This document shows positions 15,739-25,512 of a stretch of 35,376 nucleotides of DNA, one piece after another. This stretch comes from CAYLNM01 sp964385045 (GTDB taxonomy: Bacteria; Planctomycetota; Phycisphaerae; Phycisphaerales; SM1A02): contig CAYLNM010000027.1 of NCBI GenBank assembly GCA_964385045.1, positions 1-35,376 of the forward strand. The letters are read 5' to 3'. The notes beneath the pieces were generated by a model. That model was not told the DNA's origin, ran no database searches, and was given only the letters and a program-made list of their open reading frames with translations. Within the stretch, counting starts at the first letter, position 1. Each line of letters opens with the position of its first letter. The position numbers and the translations under genes were made by a program.

Positions 15739-16180
15739 ATGCGCGTGGTTGCGGGTGCCATCGTGTTGCTGCTCGTCGCCGTATCCGCATGTCCGCGCTC
15801 GAACGCATCCACTCCGCCGTCGACACCGCCGGGCTGGGACTTCCCCCTCTGTCCTGATCCCGAGACCGTCGACCAGGACTGTTGCGACTTCGTCTTCGAG
15901 ACGCTCGTCGTCACGTGTGGTGTGCAGAGCCGCCTGCCGACGATCCGGAGCCGCCGTGATGTCCAGTGGGTTCAGGAGGGAGGGTCCGTGGCCGCCGGGG
16001 ATTCTGCCGCACGAATGGTCTCTGGGAGCTCCGGCCGGGTTCTGTGAGATCTTCGCGGCGACATGCAACACGCTCGGGACCACTCCATCATGCTGGACGT
16101 TCCCGCTCCCGTCCGTGGTCCTCTGCCCCTCGTCCATCGTTCTTGCTGAAGAGCCCGAGACCTGTGTGCGTGCGGAGTGA
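15739..16180 (+). pseudogene. Small Cys-rich lipoprotein gene broken by an apparent +1 frameshift
   Basis: The ATG at 15739 has GGAG 8 bases upstream (15727-15730). It opens with MRVVAGAIVLLLVAVSAC, a lipoprotein signal with lipobox VSAC (Cys18). The mature part contains a CCDF pair and VVTCGVQ. This frame stops at 16045-16047. The frame one base further on takes over with the same third-position GC bias and more cysteines (FCEIF, AATCN, PSCW, VLCPS, PETC), ending in a TGA at 16178-16180, only four bases before the next gene's ATG. Joining the two frames near the GGAGGGAGGG run (15975-15984) would give a 146-residue cysteine-rich lipoprotein. The break could be an assembly error, a real mutation or programmed frameshifting. 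Function unknown. Confidence 0.5.
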
Positions 16181-16184
16181 CGCG

Positions 16185-17720
16185 ATGGGTCGGAACGATC
16201 ACGGCACGCGGGCATCCGGTCGTCTCGCGTGGGCGTCCGGGACCGTCTTCTCGGTCATGATCGCGGTTCCCGGGGCTGGTGTGCCGGCGTCGGCTGCACC
16301 CTCCCGGGACCGGGCGGCCGTTGCTGCGCCCGAGCCTCCGCCGAGCACCCCTGCACGATCCGAGGTGTCACCGGAGGCACGACGAGCCGCCACCCTCGTT
16401 GCCCGGGTCCTCGTCCGTCCCCGAGACTGGTCGCCCGACCAGTTGACCGACGACGAACGCAGGTTGCTGGAGGAGACGCTCGCCTCCCGGATGCCCATCA
16501 CCGTGGTTCCGGTCGTTCGCGTTCGGCAGGACGCGATCGTGTCCCTGCTGACGTCGCTGCTCGCGTTGAGCCCGGACCAGGAGGTCTTCGTCCGGACGTG
16601 CGTCGACGAGACGATCGCGCTCGTCGTTCCCGAGTACGAGCGCGTCGCCGTCGAGACCTATCGCGTGGCCGTCCTCAACGCGATGCGATACCGGGACAAG
16701 ACCGGCGGGCCGGGCGATGCCCAGGGACTGGTCGAGATGATCGTCGCCCACGAGCGGGCGGCGGTCTCCTTGTCCGAGCGCCTCGTCTCGGGGCTGGCCG
16801 AACGGCTGCGGGGTTCGATCTCGGGTCAGCAGGGATCCCAGGCCGTCGCGTTGGAAGCCATTCGGCAGTGGATTCTCATCCAGGCGGCGACGAGCGTGGT
16901 GCCGGGCGGTGGTCGAGACGTGGTGGAGCAGGCGGCGATCTGGATGCAGACGCATGAAGCGTCCATTCCTCGCTCGGGCCGCGGTCCGATCAAACGGGCG
17001 ATGCGCGTCTTCCTGGACGACCGCGCGAGTCTCGTCGAGTCCCGATTGCGCGATTCGACCAGGGCCTACAAGGACGCTCTCCACGCGCAGTATCTCGCGA
17101 AGTACCTGCCCGGTGTCCTTGTCGGGGGCCCGATGCTCTCCGGTGTCGACCGGGCGGCGGGGAGAATGGTGGACCATGGACACGCACTCCAGGAAACCTC
17201 GCTCGTCGCGGCGCGGCAGTGGTCGGCTCTCATGGGTCCGTCGCCGGTCGAGACCTTCGAGATGCGATTCCTGGGACTCACGCGTCCCGACGTGATCGAG
17301 GGCCTTGGCATCGTGCCGCTCCGCATGGCGCATCGATTCGCCTCCTTCGCCGCGCCCCATGCCGAGCTCGCGGCCCTGCACCGTCAGCTCGTCACGCTCC
17401 ACCGCGAAGCCGTCGATCGATATCTCGAGCAGATGCGGCTGGTGCAGCGTCGTCGGGGAGGGATCGACGCGGATCGTCGAGTCCAGGTGGTTCGAAGCGT
17501 CGCGGACCGAGCCGAGGCGTCGTTTCGAGCGAGTCTGGAGTTCCTCGAGGTCATGCTCGCCGCGGGCATGGACGATCCGGCGGTCCGGGCCGAAGCGAAG
17601 GACTGGGCTCGCCGCCTGAACGAACGACTTGAAGAGCTCGCCACGTGGCGCGAGACCGGATATCTGCCGTGGAGCCCGGTGGGCGTCATCCGCGGCCCGG
17701 GCAATGGATGGTTCGGCTGA
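16185..17720 (+). CDS. Unrecognised secreted, mostly helical protein
   Basis: Protein of 511 residues matching no family I can name. The N terminus looks like a signal peptide: Arg residues at 3, 9 and 13, a hydrophobic core (about 14-33) and a likely cleavage near ASAA (35-38). The mature part is rich in Arg, Glu, Ala and Leu and appears almost wholly alpha-helical, with stretches suggesting coiled coil (for example about 415-500: LHRQLVTLHREAVDRYLEQM). It contains no cysteine pairs or metal motifs that I can see. The start is set by GGAG seven bases before the ATG, overlapping the end of the upstream Cys-rich gene, so the two may be coupled. Codon use is less GC-extreme than in the neighbours (more TTG, CGA, GTT), hinting at a lineage-specific or acquired gene. 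Confidence 0.75.
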   Translation: MGRNDHGTRASGRLAWASGTVFSVMIAVPGAGVPASAAPSRDRAAVAAPEPPPSTPARSEVSPEARRAATLVARVLVRPRDWSPDQLTDDERRLLEETLASRMPITVVPVVRVRQDAIVSLLTSLLALSPDQEVFVRTCVDETIALVVPEYERVAVETYRVAVLNAMRYRDKTGGPGDAQGLVEMIVAHERAAVSLSERLVSGLAERLRGSISGQQGSQAVALEAIRQWILIQAATSVVPGGGRDVVEQAAIWMQTHEASIPRSGRGPIKRAMRVFLDDRASLVESRLRDSTRAYKDALHAQYLAKYLPGVLVGGPMLSGVDRAAGRMVDHGHALQETSLVAARQWSALMGPSPVETFEMRFLGLTRPDVIEGLGIVPLRMAHRFASFAAPHAELAALHRQLVTLHREAVDRYLEQMRLVQRRRGGIDADRRVQVVRSVADRAEASFRASLEFLEVMLAAGMDDPAVRAEAKDWARRLNERLEELATWRETGYLPWSPVGVIRGPGNGWFG

Positions 17721-17804
17721 GCGCGACGGGAGACGTCCTCGTTCGGCCGTGAACGGCCCGCGGCCCCCGGTCGGGAGCGCGACGCTCACGCCCGGTGTTC
17801 GGCC

Positions 17805-19058
17805 TCAGCCCGCCATCGCCGCCTCGATCTCCGCCGCGCTCCGCGGAATGCCGATCGTGAGGTTCTCCGCCCCGCCCTCGCGGATCACGATGTCGTCCTC
17901 GATCCGGACGCCGATCGCCTCCTCGGGCAGGTAGATGCCGGGCTCGACGGTGATGACCGCCCCCTCCTCGAGCGGGCCGTGCCCGCAGGTGTCGTGCGTC
18001 TCGAGGCCGAGGTGGTGGCCGATCGAGTGGATGAAGGCGTCGCCGTGGCCGGCCTCGACGATGACCGCGCGGGCGGCGGAGTCGATCTCCTTCAGGGTGA
18101 CGCCGGGACGGGCGGCGGCGATGCCGGCGTCGAGGGCGGCGAGCACGATGTCGTGGATCTCGCGCTGCCGCGGCGTGAAGCGGCCGCTCGCCGGCAGCGT
18201 GCGGGTGACGTCGGCCCCGTAGCCGCCCCAGCGGGCGCCCGAGTCGACGCAGATCAGGTCGCCGTCCTCGATGGTGCGGTCGTTGGCCCGGTAGTGCAGC
18301 ACGGTGCTGTTGATGCCGCTGCCGACGATGGTGCCGTAGGCCGGCCCGCGCGAGCCACGCGAGCGGTAGCCGTGCTCGACGGTCTCCTGCAGGGCGAACT
18401 CGCTGATCCCGGGCCGGGCGGCCCGCAGCAGCTCGTCGTAGGCGGCGGCCGAGATCTCGGCCGCGCGGCGAATCATCGCGATCTCGTGCTCGTCCTTGCG
18501 GCCGCGGAGCTCGGGCACGAGCGCGGTGCGGTCCTCGATCGAGACGCCGGGGATGCGCTCGGCGAGTCGCCGGTACAGGGCGAGGTCGGGCGAGACCGGT
18601 TGGTCGTAGTGGGCGAAGGGATGCACGCAGGCGAGCCGGCGGGCCCGCGGGGCCGACTCGTTGAGGTGTCGGCCGAGCAGTCCGAGGCGGTGGATCGCCT
18701 TGATGCCGTAGCGGGTGCGGAGTCCCTCGCCGATCGTGTCCCGCAGGCCGTCCCACCGCTCCTTCTCGGGGTCGAGGGGGCGGAGGAAGAGGACGGCCCG
18801 GCGCACCGCCACGGGATGGGTCGGGTCGAGCACCAGCACTGCCCCCGGCTCGTCGGTGATGCCGGTGAGGTACTCGAAGTGCGGGTGGGGCCGCCATGCA
18901 GCGTCCTCGTGGGCCGGCTCGCCGGCGAAGAGCACGGCCACGGCGCCGTCGAGGCCCGCGAGGACCGCCTCGCGGCGGGCGTCGTGGGCCTCGAGCGGGA
19001 TCGCGGGATCCGCGTCGGCGGCGGGGGAGGCGGCGGGCGGCGGCGTGGCGGTGGACAT
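17805..19058 (-). CDS. pepP: Xaa-Pro aminopeptidase (M24B family, PepP type)
   Basis: Protein of 417 residues. An N-terminal creatinase/prolidase-like domain (about 20-180) contains FEYLTGITDEPGAVLVL (about 61-77). The C-terminal pita-bread domain (about 188-405) carries the five dinuclear metal ligands: Asp272 (VDSGA), Asp283 (GADVTR), His348 (HSIGHHLG), Glu372 (TVEPGIY) and Glu387 (VRIEDD). Supporting histidines are at 255 and 355. It removes N-terminal residues ahead of proline in peptides, normally with Mn, in the cytosol; no signal peptide is visible. The first 18 residues are a low-complexity Ala/Pro stretch. The ATG at 19058 has GGAG (19066-19069) at a 7-base spacing. It is convergent with the 511-residue gene across 84 bases, where small hairpins (17745-17758 and 17775-17787) may end transcription. 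Confidence 0.93.
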   Translation of the reverse strand: MSTATPPPAASPAADADPAIPLEAHDARREAVLAGLDGAVAVLFAGEPAHEDAAWRPHPHFEYLTGITDEPGAVLVLDPTHPVAVRRAVLFLRPLDPEKERWDGLRDTIGEGLRTRYGIKAIHRLGLLGRHLNESAPRARRLACVHPFAHYDQPVSPDLALYRRLAERIPGVSIEDRTALVPELRGRKDEHEIAMIRRAAEISAAAYDELLRAARPGISEFALQETVEHGYRSRGSRGPAYGTIVGSGINSTVLHYRANDRTIEDGDLICVDSGARWGGYGADVTRTLPASGRFTPRQREIHDIVLAALDAGIAAARPGVTLKEIDSAARAVIVEAGHGDAFIHSIGHHLGLETHDTCGHGPLEEGAVITVEPGIYLPEEAIGVRIEDDIVIREGGAENLTIGIPRSAAEIEAAMAG

Positions 19059-19091
19059 CGCGGGGCTCCGGAGGGCGAGGACGAACGCACG

Positions 19092-19097
19092 ATCCTA
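19092..19097 (-). promoter_or_regulatory. Putative -10 element of pepP (TAGGAT)
   Basis: The minus strand reads TAGGAT, 33 bases upstream of the pepP ATG. This would give a leader of about 27 bases containing the GGAG ribosome site. No clear -35 box. Confidence 0.4.
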
Positions 19098-19110
19098 ACC
19101 CGCCGGCACG

Positions 19111-19150
19111 AGCGGCCCGGGGCGGCCCGGGGCGGCCCGGAGCGGACGGG
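19111..19150. repeat. 10-base tandem repeat, 4 units, upstream of pepP
   Basis: Four 10-base units in register: AGCGGCCCGG, two GGCGGCCCGG, and AGCGGACGGG. They lie just upstream of the putative pepP promoter in the 343-base gap 19059-19401. Nothing else in that gap looks like a gene. Confidence 0.7.
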
Positions 19151-19401
19151 CGAGCCGGGCGAGCCGGCTCGTGGACCGGGGACGGGCGGGCCCCGGACGC
19201 GTGGACGGACGCGTTCCGGGGCGGCCTGTGCGGGCTCGCACGACTCCGACGCCCGATCCGCCGCGGACGGCGCGGGGGCGGGCCGGGGGGCCGAAGACGG
19301 TCGTCGCGCGGGCCGATCTCCAACGTCACGGACGCGCACGGAGGCCGCCGCGCCCGAGGGGGGACGCGGCGCCTCCTCCGCGGCCGGGGAAGGACCCGAT
19401 C

Positions 19402-19617
19402 ATGCATCCACGCCTGCGACTCGTCCGCACCGCGGACCAGCTGCGATCCCTGCGCGATCTCCGCACGCCCGGCGAGGCCGGCACCGTGCTCGCCTCCCGC
19501 GACCCGGTCGGCCGGGCGCTCGGCCGTCGTCTCGCCGGAGCGGCCCTGGACGCCCGGCGGGACGCGCTGGAGCGGCGGCGGGGTGCGGTGGGCCGGACGG
19601 CACGCGACGCGGCCTGA
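19402..19617 (+). CDS. Small basic protein, unknown
   Basis: Predicted 71-residue protein, very rich in Arg, Ala and Leu (opening MHPRLRLVRTADQLRSLRDL), with no membrane segment, cysteine or recognisable motif. Support for it being real: a purine-rich GGAAGGA about 7 bases before the ATG, and third codon positions that are G or C in more than four fifths of codons, as in confirmed genes nearby. The composition suggests a helical, nucleic-acid-binding or structural small protein, but that is guesswork. It stands alone between pepP (divergent) and the DUF2470 gene. Confidence 0.5.
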   Translation: MHPRLRLVRTADQLRSLRDLRTPGEAGTVLASRDPVGRALGRRLAGAALDARRDALERRRGAVGRTARDAA

Positions 19618-19800
19618 GCGCACGGCGGCGCCTCGCGGCCGGGTGACGCACGTCCGCCGGTCACGCGTGTCGCCGGTGTCGCCGCGTGGCCCGCGTCGCC
19701 CGCCGGACCATCGATGCCTGCGCCCACGCCCCGGTCTCGCCCGAGCGCGAGGATCCGGCGTCGTCGCGGCGGTCCGTCCGCCCCCGGGGCGGGCCGCGAG

Positions 19801-19806
19801 TAGGAT
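19801..19806 (+). promoter_or_regulatory. Putative -10 element, leaderless start of the DUF2470 gene (TAGGAT)
   Basis: TAGGAT, then CCGGCG, then the ATG at 19813: a gap of 6 bases, no ribosome-binding sequence. Confidence 0.6.
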
Positions 19807-19812
19807 CCGGCG

Positions 19813-20601
19813 ATGCAGGATCCGACGGTCGCCGCCGCGCACGCCTACCTTCGCGCCCACACCACCGCCGAGCTCCGATTCGACGAGCACCTGCGGCCGC
19901 TGCACTACGTCATCGCCCCGGACGGCCGGCCGGTCGCGCCGGTGATGGTGGCGATGATCCAGTCGATGGACACCGTGCTCTACGTGCCCGAGTGCACCGA
20001 GGACGCGATGGAGTGCTCGGTGACGCTCCTGCCCTTCGACGAGGCGGGGTCCGAGGGGCACCTGTGCGACCGCTGGCGCATCCACCACGGCGAGCCGCCG
20101 GACGTGCGGTGGGCGGTGCTGTCGATCGACGCCGCCCGCTACGGCGGGATGATCGTGGACGGCGAGGCCCTGATGACGCCCAACCCGCTCGCGGCGGACG
20201 AGGCGGCCCTCTGCCGCTGGGTCAACCGGGAGCGGGCCGAGGACCTGCGGGCGGCCGCCCGGCGGGTCACCGGCGTGGACGTGCCCGAGCCCAAGCTCGT
20301 GGCGGTGGATCCCGGTGGCCTGGACGTCCGGGCCCGCTTCGGGATCCTGCGGGTACCGCTGCCGGCGCCGGTGAGCGCGGAGGCGGCCGGGGGTGGGGCC
20401 ACGCCGGATGCCGCGTGGGCGCGGGCGGCGATCGACCGACTCCTCGCCGGGACGGACGAGCCCGTCGAGGGTGCCCCGGACGCCCCGGACGCCCCGGACG
20501 CCGCCGGCGGGGGCGACGACGACCGGCCCGGAGCCGGACCCGTCACCGGGGGTGCCACGGGCGACCCGGCGCCGGACGCCGACCGCGACGCGCCCTCGTG
20601 A
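19813..20601 (+). CDS. DUF2470-like / split-barrel (HugZ-type) protein
   Basis: Protein of 262 residues. Residues about 20-120 (LHYVIAPDGRPVAPVMVAM and following strands) look like a pyridoxamine-phosphate-oxidase-type split barrel. Residues about 130-185, with WVNRERAEDLRAAARRVTG and VAVDPGGLDVRA, match the pattern of DUF2470, which is fused to such barrels in haem-utilisation proteins (HugZ/HutZ type). The His of the usual HMN..H motif is replaced (WVN..R), so haem binding is doubtful. The C-terminal 75 residues are low complexity, with a DAP repeat. The stop overlaps the aroDE start as GTGA, so the two are co-translated; why this protein is paired with shikimate enzymes is unknown. Family assignment is by eye and moderate. 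Confidence 0.65.
   Translation: MQDPTVAAAHAYLRAHTTAELRFDEHLRPLHYVIAPDGRPVAPVMVAMIQSMDTVLYVPECTEDAMECSVTLLPFDEAGSEGHLCDRWRIHHGEPPDVRWAVLSIDAARYGGMIVDGEALMTPNPLAADEAALCRWVNRERAEDLRAAARRVTGVDVPEPKLVAVDPGGLDVRARFGILRVPLPAPVSAEAAGGGATPDAAWARAAIDRLLAGTDEPVEGAPDAPDAPDAAGGGDDDRPGAGPVTGGATGDPAPDADRDAPS
20473..20499 (+). repeat. 9-base tandem repeat, 3 units, in the DUF2470 gene
   Basis: Three perfect copies of GCCCCGGAC encode the DAP repeat in the disordered C-terminal tail. Copy-number change would be in frame. Confidence 0.8.
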
Positions 20602-22265
20602 CCCGCCTCTGCGTCCCGATCCTCGTCGATGGGCTTGCCGACGTGGCCGATGCGCTCGAGGCGGCGGTCGCCGGCGCGGCGATGGGGGCGGACCTGGTCG
20701 AGTGGCGGGTCGACCCCCTGGCGGCCGAGCTCGACACCGGCGCCGCCGCCGGCGCGGTGGGTCGGCTTCTCCGCGACGCCCCGCGACCGTCGATCCTCAC
20801 CTGCCGCGACGCGGACGAGGGCGGGGCGGCGGAGGTCGACGACGAGGACCGGGCGGCCCTGCTCGAGGCGGTGGCCGACCGCGGCCCGCCCGCGGCGCCG
20901 CGGTACGTGGACGTCGAGCTCGCCGCGTGGCGGCGGTCGCCGCGCCTGCGGGCCGCCGCCTGCCGGGTGCTCGGCCGGCCGGTGCCGGACGCCGCCGACG
21001 TCGCGGGGCCGGCCCGGGACGAGTCCGTCGACGACGCGCCGCGGCTGATCCTCTCGAGCCACGGCTTCGCGGGCCGGCCGCGGGACCTCGCGGGGCAGGT
21101 GGTCGAGATGGCGGGCATCCCGGCCTGCGACGTGATCAAGGTCGCTTGGACCGCGGGCAGCGTGCGCGACGTGGCGGAGGTCGCGGAGCTGCTCGCCGAC
21201 CGGCCCAAGCCGATGATCGCGCTGGCGATGGGCCCCTTCGGGCTCGCGAGCCGCGTCCTCGCGGGCCGCCTCGGGGGGCTGCTCACCTTCGCGGTGCTCG
21301 GCGAGCGGACCGCCACCGCCCCCGGGCAGCCGTCGCTCGCGGCGATGCGCGACCTGTACCGCGTGCGCTCGATCGGCCCGGCCACCCGGCTCTACGGCGT
21401 GATCGGCATGCCGGTGGAGCACTCGCGGTCGCCGCACCTGCACAACGCGGGCTTCGCCGCCGCGGGGGTCGACGCGACGTACCTCCCGCTGCCGGTCGCC
21501 GAGGGCTGGGAGTCGCTCAAGGCGACGCTCGCGGTGCTGATCGACGCGCCGCGTCTGTCGTTCGCGGGGGCGAGCGTGACGATCCCGCACAAGGAGTCCG
21601 TCCTCCGCTTCGTGCGAGAGCGGGGCGGCGCGGTGGGGGCGATGGCCGAGCTCGCCGGCGCCGCCAACACGCTCACCGTGGCCGCCGATGGGACGCTGCA
21701 CGCGGGCAACACCGACGCTCCGGCGGTGCTGGACGCGCTCGGCGGCGCGGCCGCGGTGCGCGGACGCCGGTTCGCGATCCTCGGGGCGGGCGGCGCGGCC
21801 CGGGCCGCGGCCGCGGGCCTCGGGGCGGCGGGCGCGACCGTCGTCGTCTTCGGCCGCACGCCGGAGCGGGTCGAGGCGCTGTGCCGCGACCTGCACGGAC
21901 GCGACCGCCCCGGCGGCGAGGGTGGCACGCTGCACGTCGTCGCCGGTCGGCCGGACGCCCTCGACTGCGGCTGCTTCGACGGATTCGTGCAGGCCACGCC
22001 GGTGGGCATGGCCGGCGGCCCCGACCCGGACGGCGATCCGCTGCCGCCGAGCGTCGCCCTCGGCCCGGAGCACATGCTGCTCGAGACCGTCTACGCCCCG
22101 CTCGAGACGCCGCTGGTCCGGCGCGCCCGCGCCGCCGGGACCACGGTCGTGACCGGCGACGCGATGTTCGAGCGCCAGGCCGCCCGGCAATTCGAGCGCT
22201 GGACCGGCCGCCCGCTGCCACCCGAGGCGCTGGCGGCGATCCGGCCGCGGACCCCGGGCGGCTGA
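20598..22265 (+). CDS. aroDE: Fused 3-dehydroquinate dehydratase (type I) / shikimate dehydrogenase
   Basis: Protein of 555 residues in two enzymes. The N-terminal type I dehydroquinase (about 1-255) has VEWRVD (34-39), LTCR (67-70), the general base His155 in LSSHGF and the Schiff-base Lys181 in DVIKVAW. The C-terminal shikimate dehydrogenase (about 264-550) has GMPVEHSRSPHLHN (270-283), catalytic Lys332 in TIPHKES, Asp373 in GNTDAP and the NADP Rossmann loop GAGGAARA (396-403). Together they convert 3-dehydroquinate to shikimate in the cytosol. The same fusion order occurs in plants, chlamydiae and some planctomycetes. A spacer in the dehydroquinase (about 128-146) is Asp/Pro-rich. The GTG start overlaps the preceding stop (GTGA). 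aroC lies 4.7 kb downstream on the same strand but is a separate unit. Confidence 0.94.
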   Translation: MTRLCVPILVDGLADVADALEAAVAGAAMGADLVEWRVDPLAAELDTGAAAGAVGRLLRDAPRPSILTCRDADEGGAAEVDDEDRAALLEAVADRGPPAAPRYVDVELAAWRRSPRLRAAACRVLGRPVPDAADVAGPARDESVDDAPRLILSSHGFAGRPRDLAGQVVEMAGIPACDVIKVAWTAGSVRDVAEVAELLADRPKPMIALAMGPFGLASRVLAGRLGGLLTFAVLGERTATAPGQPSLAAMRDLYRVRSIGPATRLYGVIGMPVEHSRSPHLHNAGFAAAGVDATYLPLPVAEGWESLKATLAVLIDAPRLSFAGASVTIPHKESVLRFVRERGGAVGAMAELAGAANTLTVAADGTLHAGNTDAPAVLDALGGAAAVRGRRFAILGAGGAARAAAAGLGAAGATVVVFGRTPERVEALCRDLHGRDRPGGEGGTLHVVAGRPDALDCGCFDGFVQATPVGMAGGPDPDGDPLPPSVALGPEHMLLETVYAPLETPLVRRARAAGTTVVTGDAMFERQAARQFERWTGRPLPPEALAAIRPRTPGG

Positions 22266-22349
22266 GTCGCCGCCCGGGGCCTGCGGCGGATCGCCGGCGC
22301 CCCGCTGCCCGCAGATTCCCCGCCGCCCCCGGGGCAGCTCAGCCTGCGA

Positions 22350-23822
22350 TCACGGGCAGGGGCCCCACGCCGACAGCAGGGCGGTGAGGTCGGGGAACGC
22401 CACCGCGCCGTCCCCGTCGAGGTCGGCCGGGCACGGGCCGGACCCGCAGGCGCCCCACGCCGAGAGCAGCGTGGCGAGGTCGGGGAAGGCCACGGCACCA
22501 TCGCCGTCGAGGTCGCCGGTGCAGGGCACCGGACCGACGGCGTCGAGCCGGAAGAGCCCGTCGCCGCCGGTGTAGCTTGCGGCGAAGACGATCTGGCCGG
22601 CATCGTTGATCCACGCGTCCTCGAAGCCGATGTCGGTGAGCACCGCGCCGTCGGGCAGGCCCTCGATCGACACGCCGTCGGTGATCAGCAGGCAGCCGTT
22701 GAGGAACAGCCCCTCGTCAACCGCGGGCGGGGCGGTGCCCTCGATGTCGGCGAGGTAGAGGACGTCGCCGTTCGAATTGACGTCGATGCCGTTGAAGTTG
22801 CCGAGCACTGCGCCGGGCAGCTCCGGGATCGGATCGCCCTGCTGGGCCTGGAAGCCGCTGCCGGTGAGGATGATCGCGTCCGAGTCGCTCGGAGCGATGC
22901 CGAGATTGCCGCGCAGGGCCCAGTCGCCGTTCTCGGCGAGCGACGTCTGCAGGATCAGCTCGAGCACGTCGGCGCCGCCGCTGGCCTGCACCGCCTGGCC
23001 CTCCTGGGCCACGATGTCGAACGACACCGCGTCGCCGTCCACGAGCCGCCGGTAGATCGTCGCGTCCTGCGCGCTCGGCAGCGACGTGTTGCCCTCGAAG
23101 ATCAGGTCACCGTCGCCGTTCCACTGGAGCTCGTCGAAGTTGCCGTCGAACGTCACGCCCTCGAGCAGCGGAGCGGGATCGCCCTCCCGCAGGATCACCT
23201 CGCCGCCGAGGACGATGATCGAGTCGTCGCCCGAGTCGCCGTCGAGATCGACGAGGAAGCCGACGCGTCCGTCGTTCGTCAGGCCGACGAATCCCACGTC
23301 GGCGAGCAGGCGGTCGGGGATCCCCTCGAGCGCCTGGCCCTCCACCGCCACCGGCGCCTGCTCGAGGAAGACGGCGCGGTTCTGGTCGCTCGGCACGTTC
23401 GACAGGGTGGCGACGAACGCGACCTCGCCCGCCGCGTTGACCTGATGGCCGGTCTCGAAGAACTCGAAGCCGCCGAAGACGGCCCCCGGCAGGCCCGGGA
23501 TGCCTGCCGGGTCGCCCTGGCGGGCCACCAGCCGGTCGTCCACGTAGACGACGTCGTCGGCGTCGCTCGGGCCGTCGGTGTCGCCGCCGAAGGCGACGTG
23601 CCCGCCCTCGCCCATGTTGGGGCGGTCGAAGGTCTGGAACTGGGCCCCGCTGCCGGAGGCCTCCTGGCCTTCGAGCAGGAACGGCACGATCGGCGTGGTC
23701 CCGCAGTCACCCGCGAGGGCGGCGGCGGCGACGACGGCCACGGGAACGGCGAGGACGGCTCGCGTGCGTCCCCGGACGGGGCACGGGCACGACGAGGTCA
23801 CGAACGAATCACGGCTGCGCAT
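22350..23822 (-). CDS. Secreted tandem-repeat protein with two C-terminal calcium-loop repeats
   Basis: Protein of 490 residues. A basic N terminus and hydrophobic core (about 22-37) form a signal peptide. The body is about seven degenerate repeats of 50-60 residues, starting near 50, 101, 160, 212, 273, 327 and 381. Each opens with a (E/Q)G(D/Q)-type turn and carries N..G...F further on (for example QQGDPIPELPGAVLG). This periodicity suggests a beta-propeller-like fold. The C terminus has two copies of GDLDGDGAVAFPDL..LLSAWG or ADLDGDGAVAFPDL..LLSAWG (436-457, 466-487), dockerin/EF-hand-like calcium loops common in planctomycete exoproteins. TCCTCC at 23831-23836 (GGAGGA on the coding strand) sits 8 bases before the ATG. 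A TACGGT hexamer about 60 bases upstream is a possible -10. Function unknown. Confidence 0.85.
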   Translation of the reverse strand: MRSRDSFVTSSCPCPVRGRTRAVLAVPVAVVAAAALAGDCGTTPIVPFLLEGQEASGSGAQFQTFDRPNMGEGGHVAFGGDTDGPSDADDVVYVDDRLVARQGDPAGIPGLPGAVFGGFEFFETGHQVNAAGEVAFVATLSNVPSDQNRAVFLEQAPVAVEGQALEGIPDRLLADVGFVGLTNDGRVGFLVDLDGDSGDDSIIVLGGEVILREGDPAPLLEGVTFDGNFDELQWNGDGDLIFEGNTSLPSAQDATIYRRLVDGDAVSFDIVAQEGQAVQASGGADVLELILQTSLAENGDWALRGNLGIAPSDSDAIILTGSGFQAQQGDPIPELPGAVLGNFNGIDVNSNGDVLYLADIEGTAPPAVDEGLFLNGCLLITDGVSIEGLPDGAVLTDIGFEDAWINDAGQIVFAASYTGGDGLFRLDAVGPVPCTGDLDGDGAVAFPDLATLLSAWGACGSGPCPADLDGDGAVAFPDLTALLSAWGPCP

Positions 23823-24008
23823 GGCATGTCTCCTCCGGACGCCGCGGGCCCCCCGGGACCCCGCCCGTCGGCGTCGAGGCCACCGTAGCAGCGGCTCACC
23901 GGATTCCGTCCCCGGACGGCGAAAGTTCCTGCGGCTCGTCGCCCGAGCGTTCGACGTCCGCCGCCGGCTCGCGCGGTCGCTCGTCCCCCTTGCCGCACGT
24001 CCCGTGCC

Positions 24009-25463
<1,455 letters not shown>

Positions 25464-25470
25464 CGCCGCG

Positions 25471-25476
25471 ATGGTA
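25471..25476 (-). promoter_or_regulatory. Putative -10 element, leaderless start of hslU (TACCAT)
   Basis: The minus strand reads TACCAT, CGCGGCG, ATG: a gap of 7 bases, no ribosome-binding sequence. It lies between the HD-GYP stop and hslU, so hslU can be transcribed alone. Confidence 0.5.
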
Positions 25477-25512
25477 CGGGCCGCGACGACCGCGGACTCC
25501 CCGGGCGTCGTC

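Noticed and set aside
22266..22349. Terminator between aroDE and the convergent secreted-protein gene
   Set aside because: Only weak, loosely spaced complementary arms (about 6 bp) could be found.
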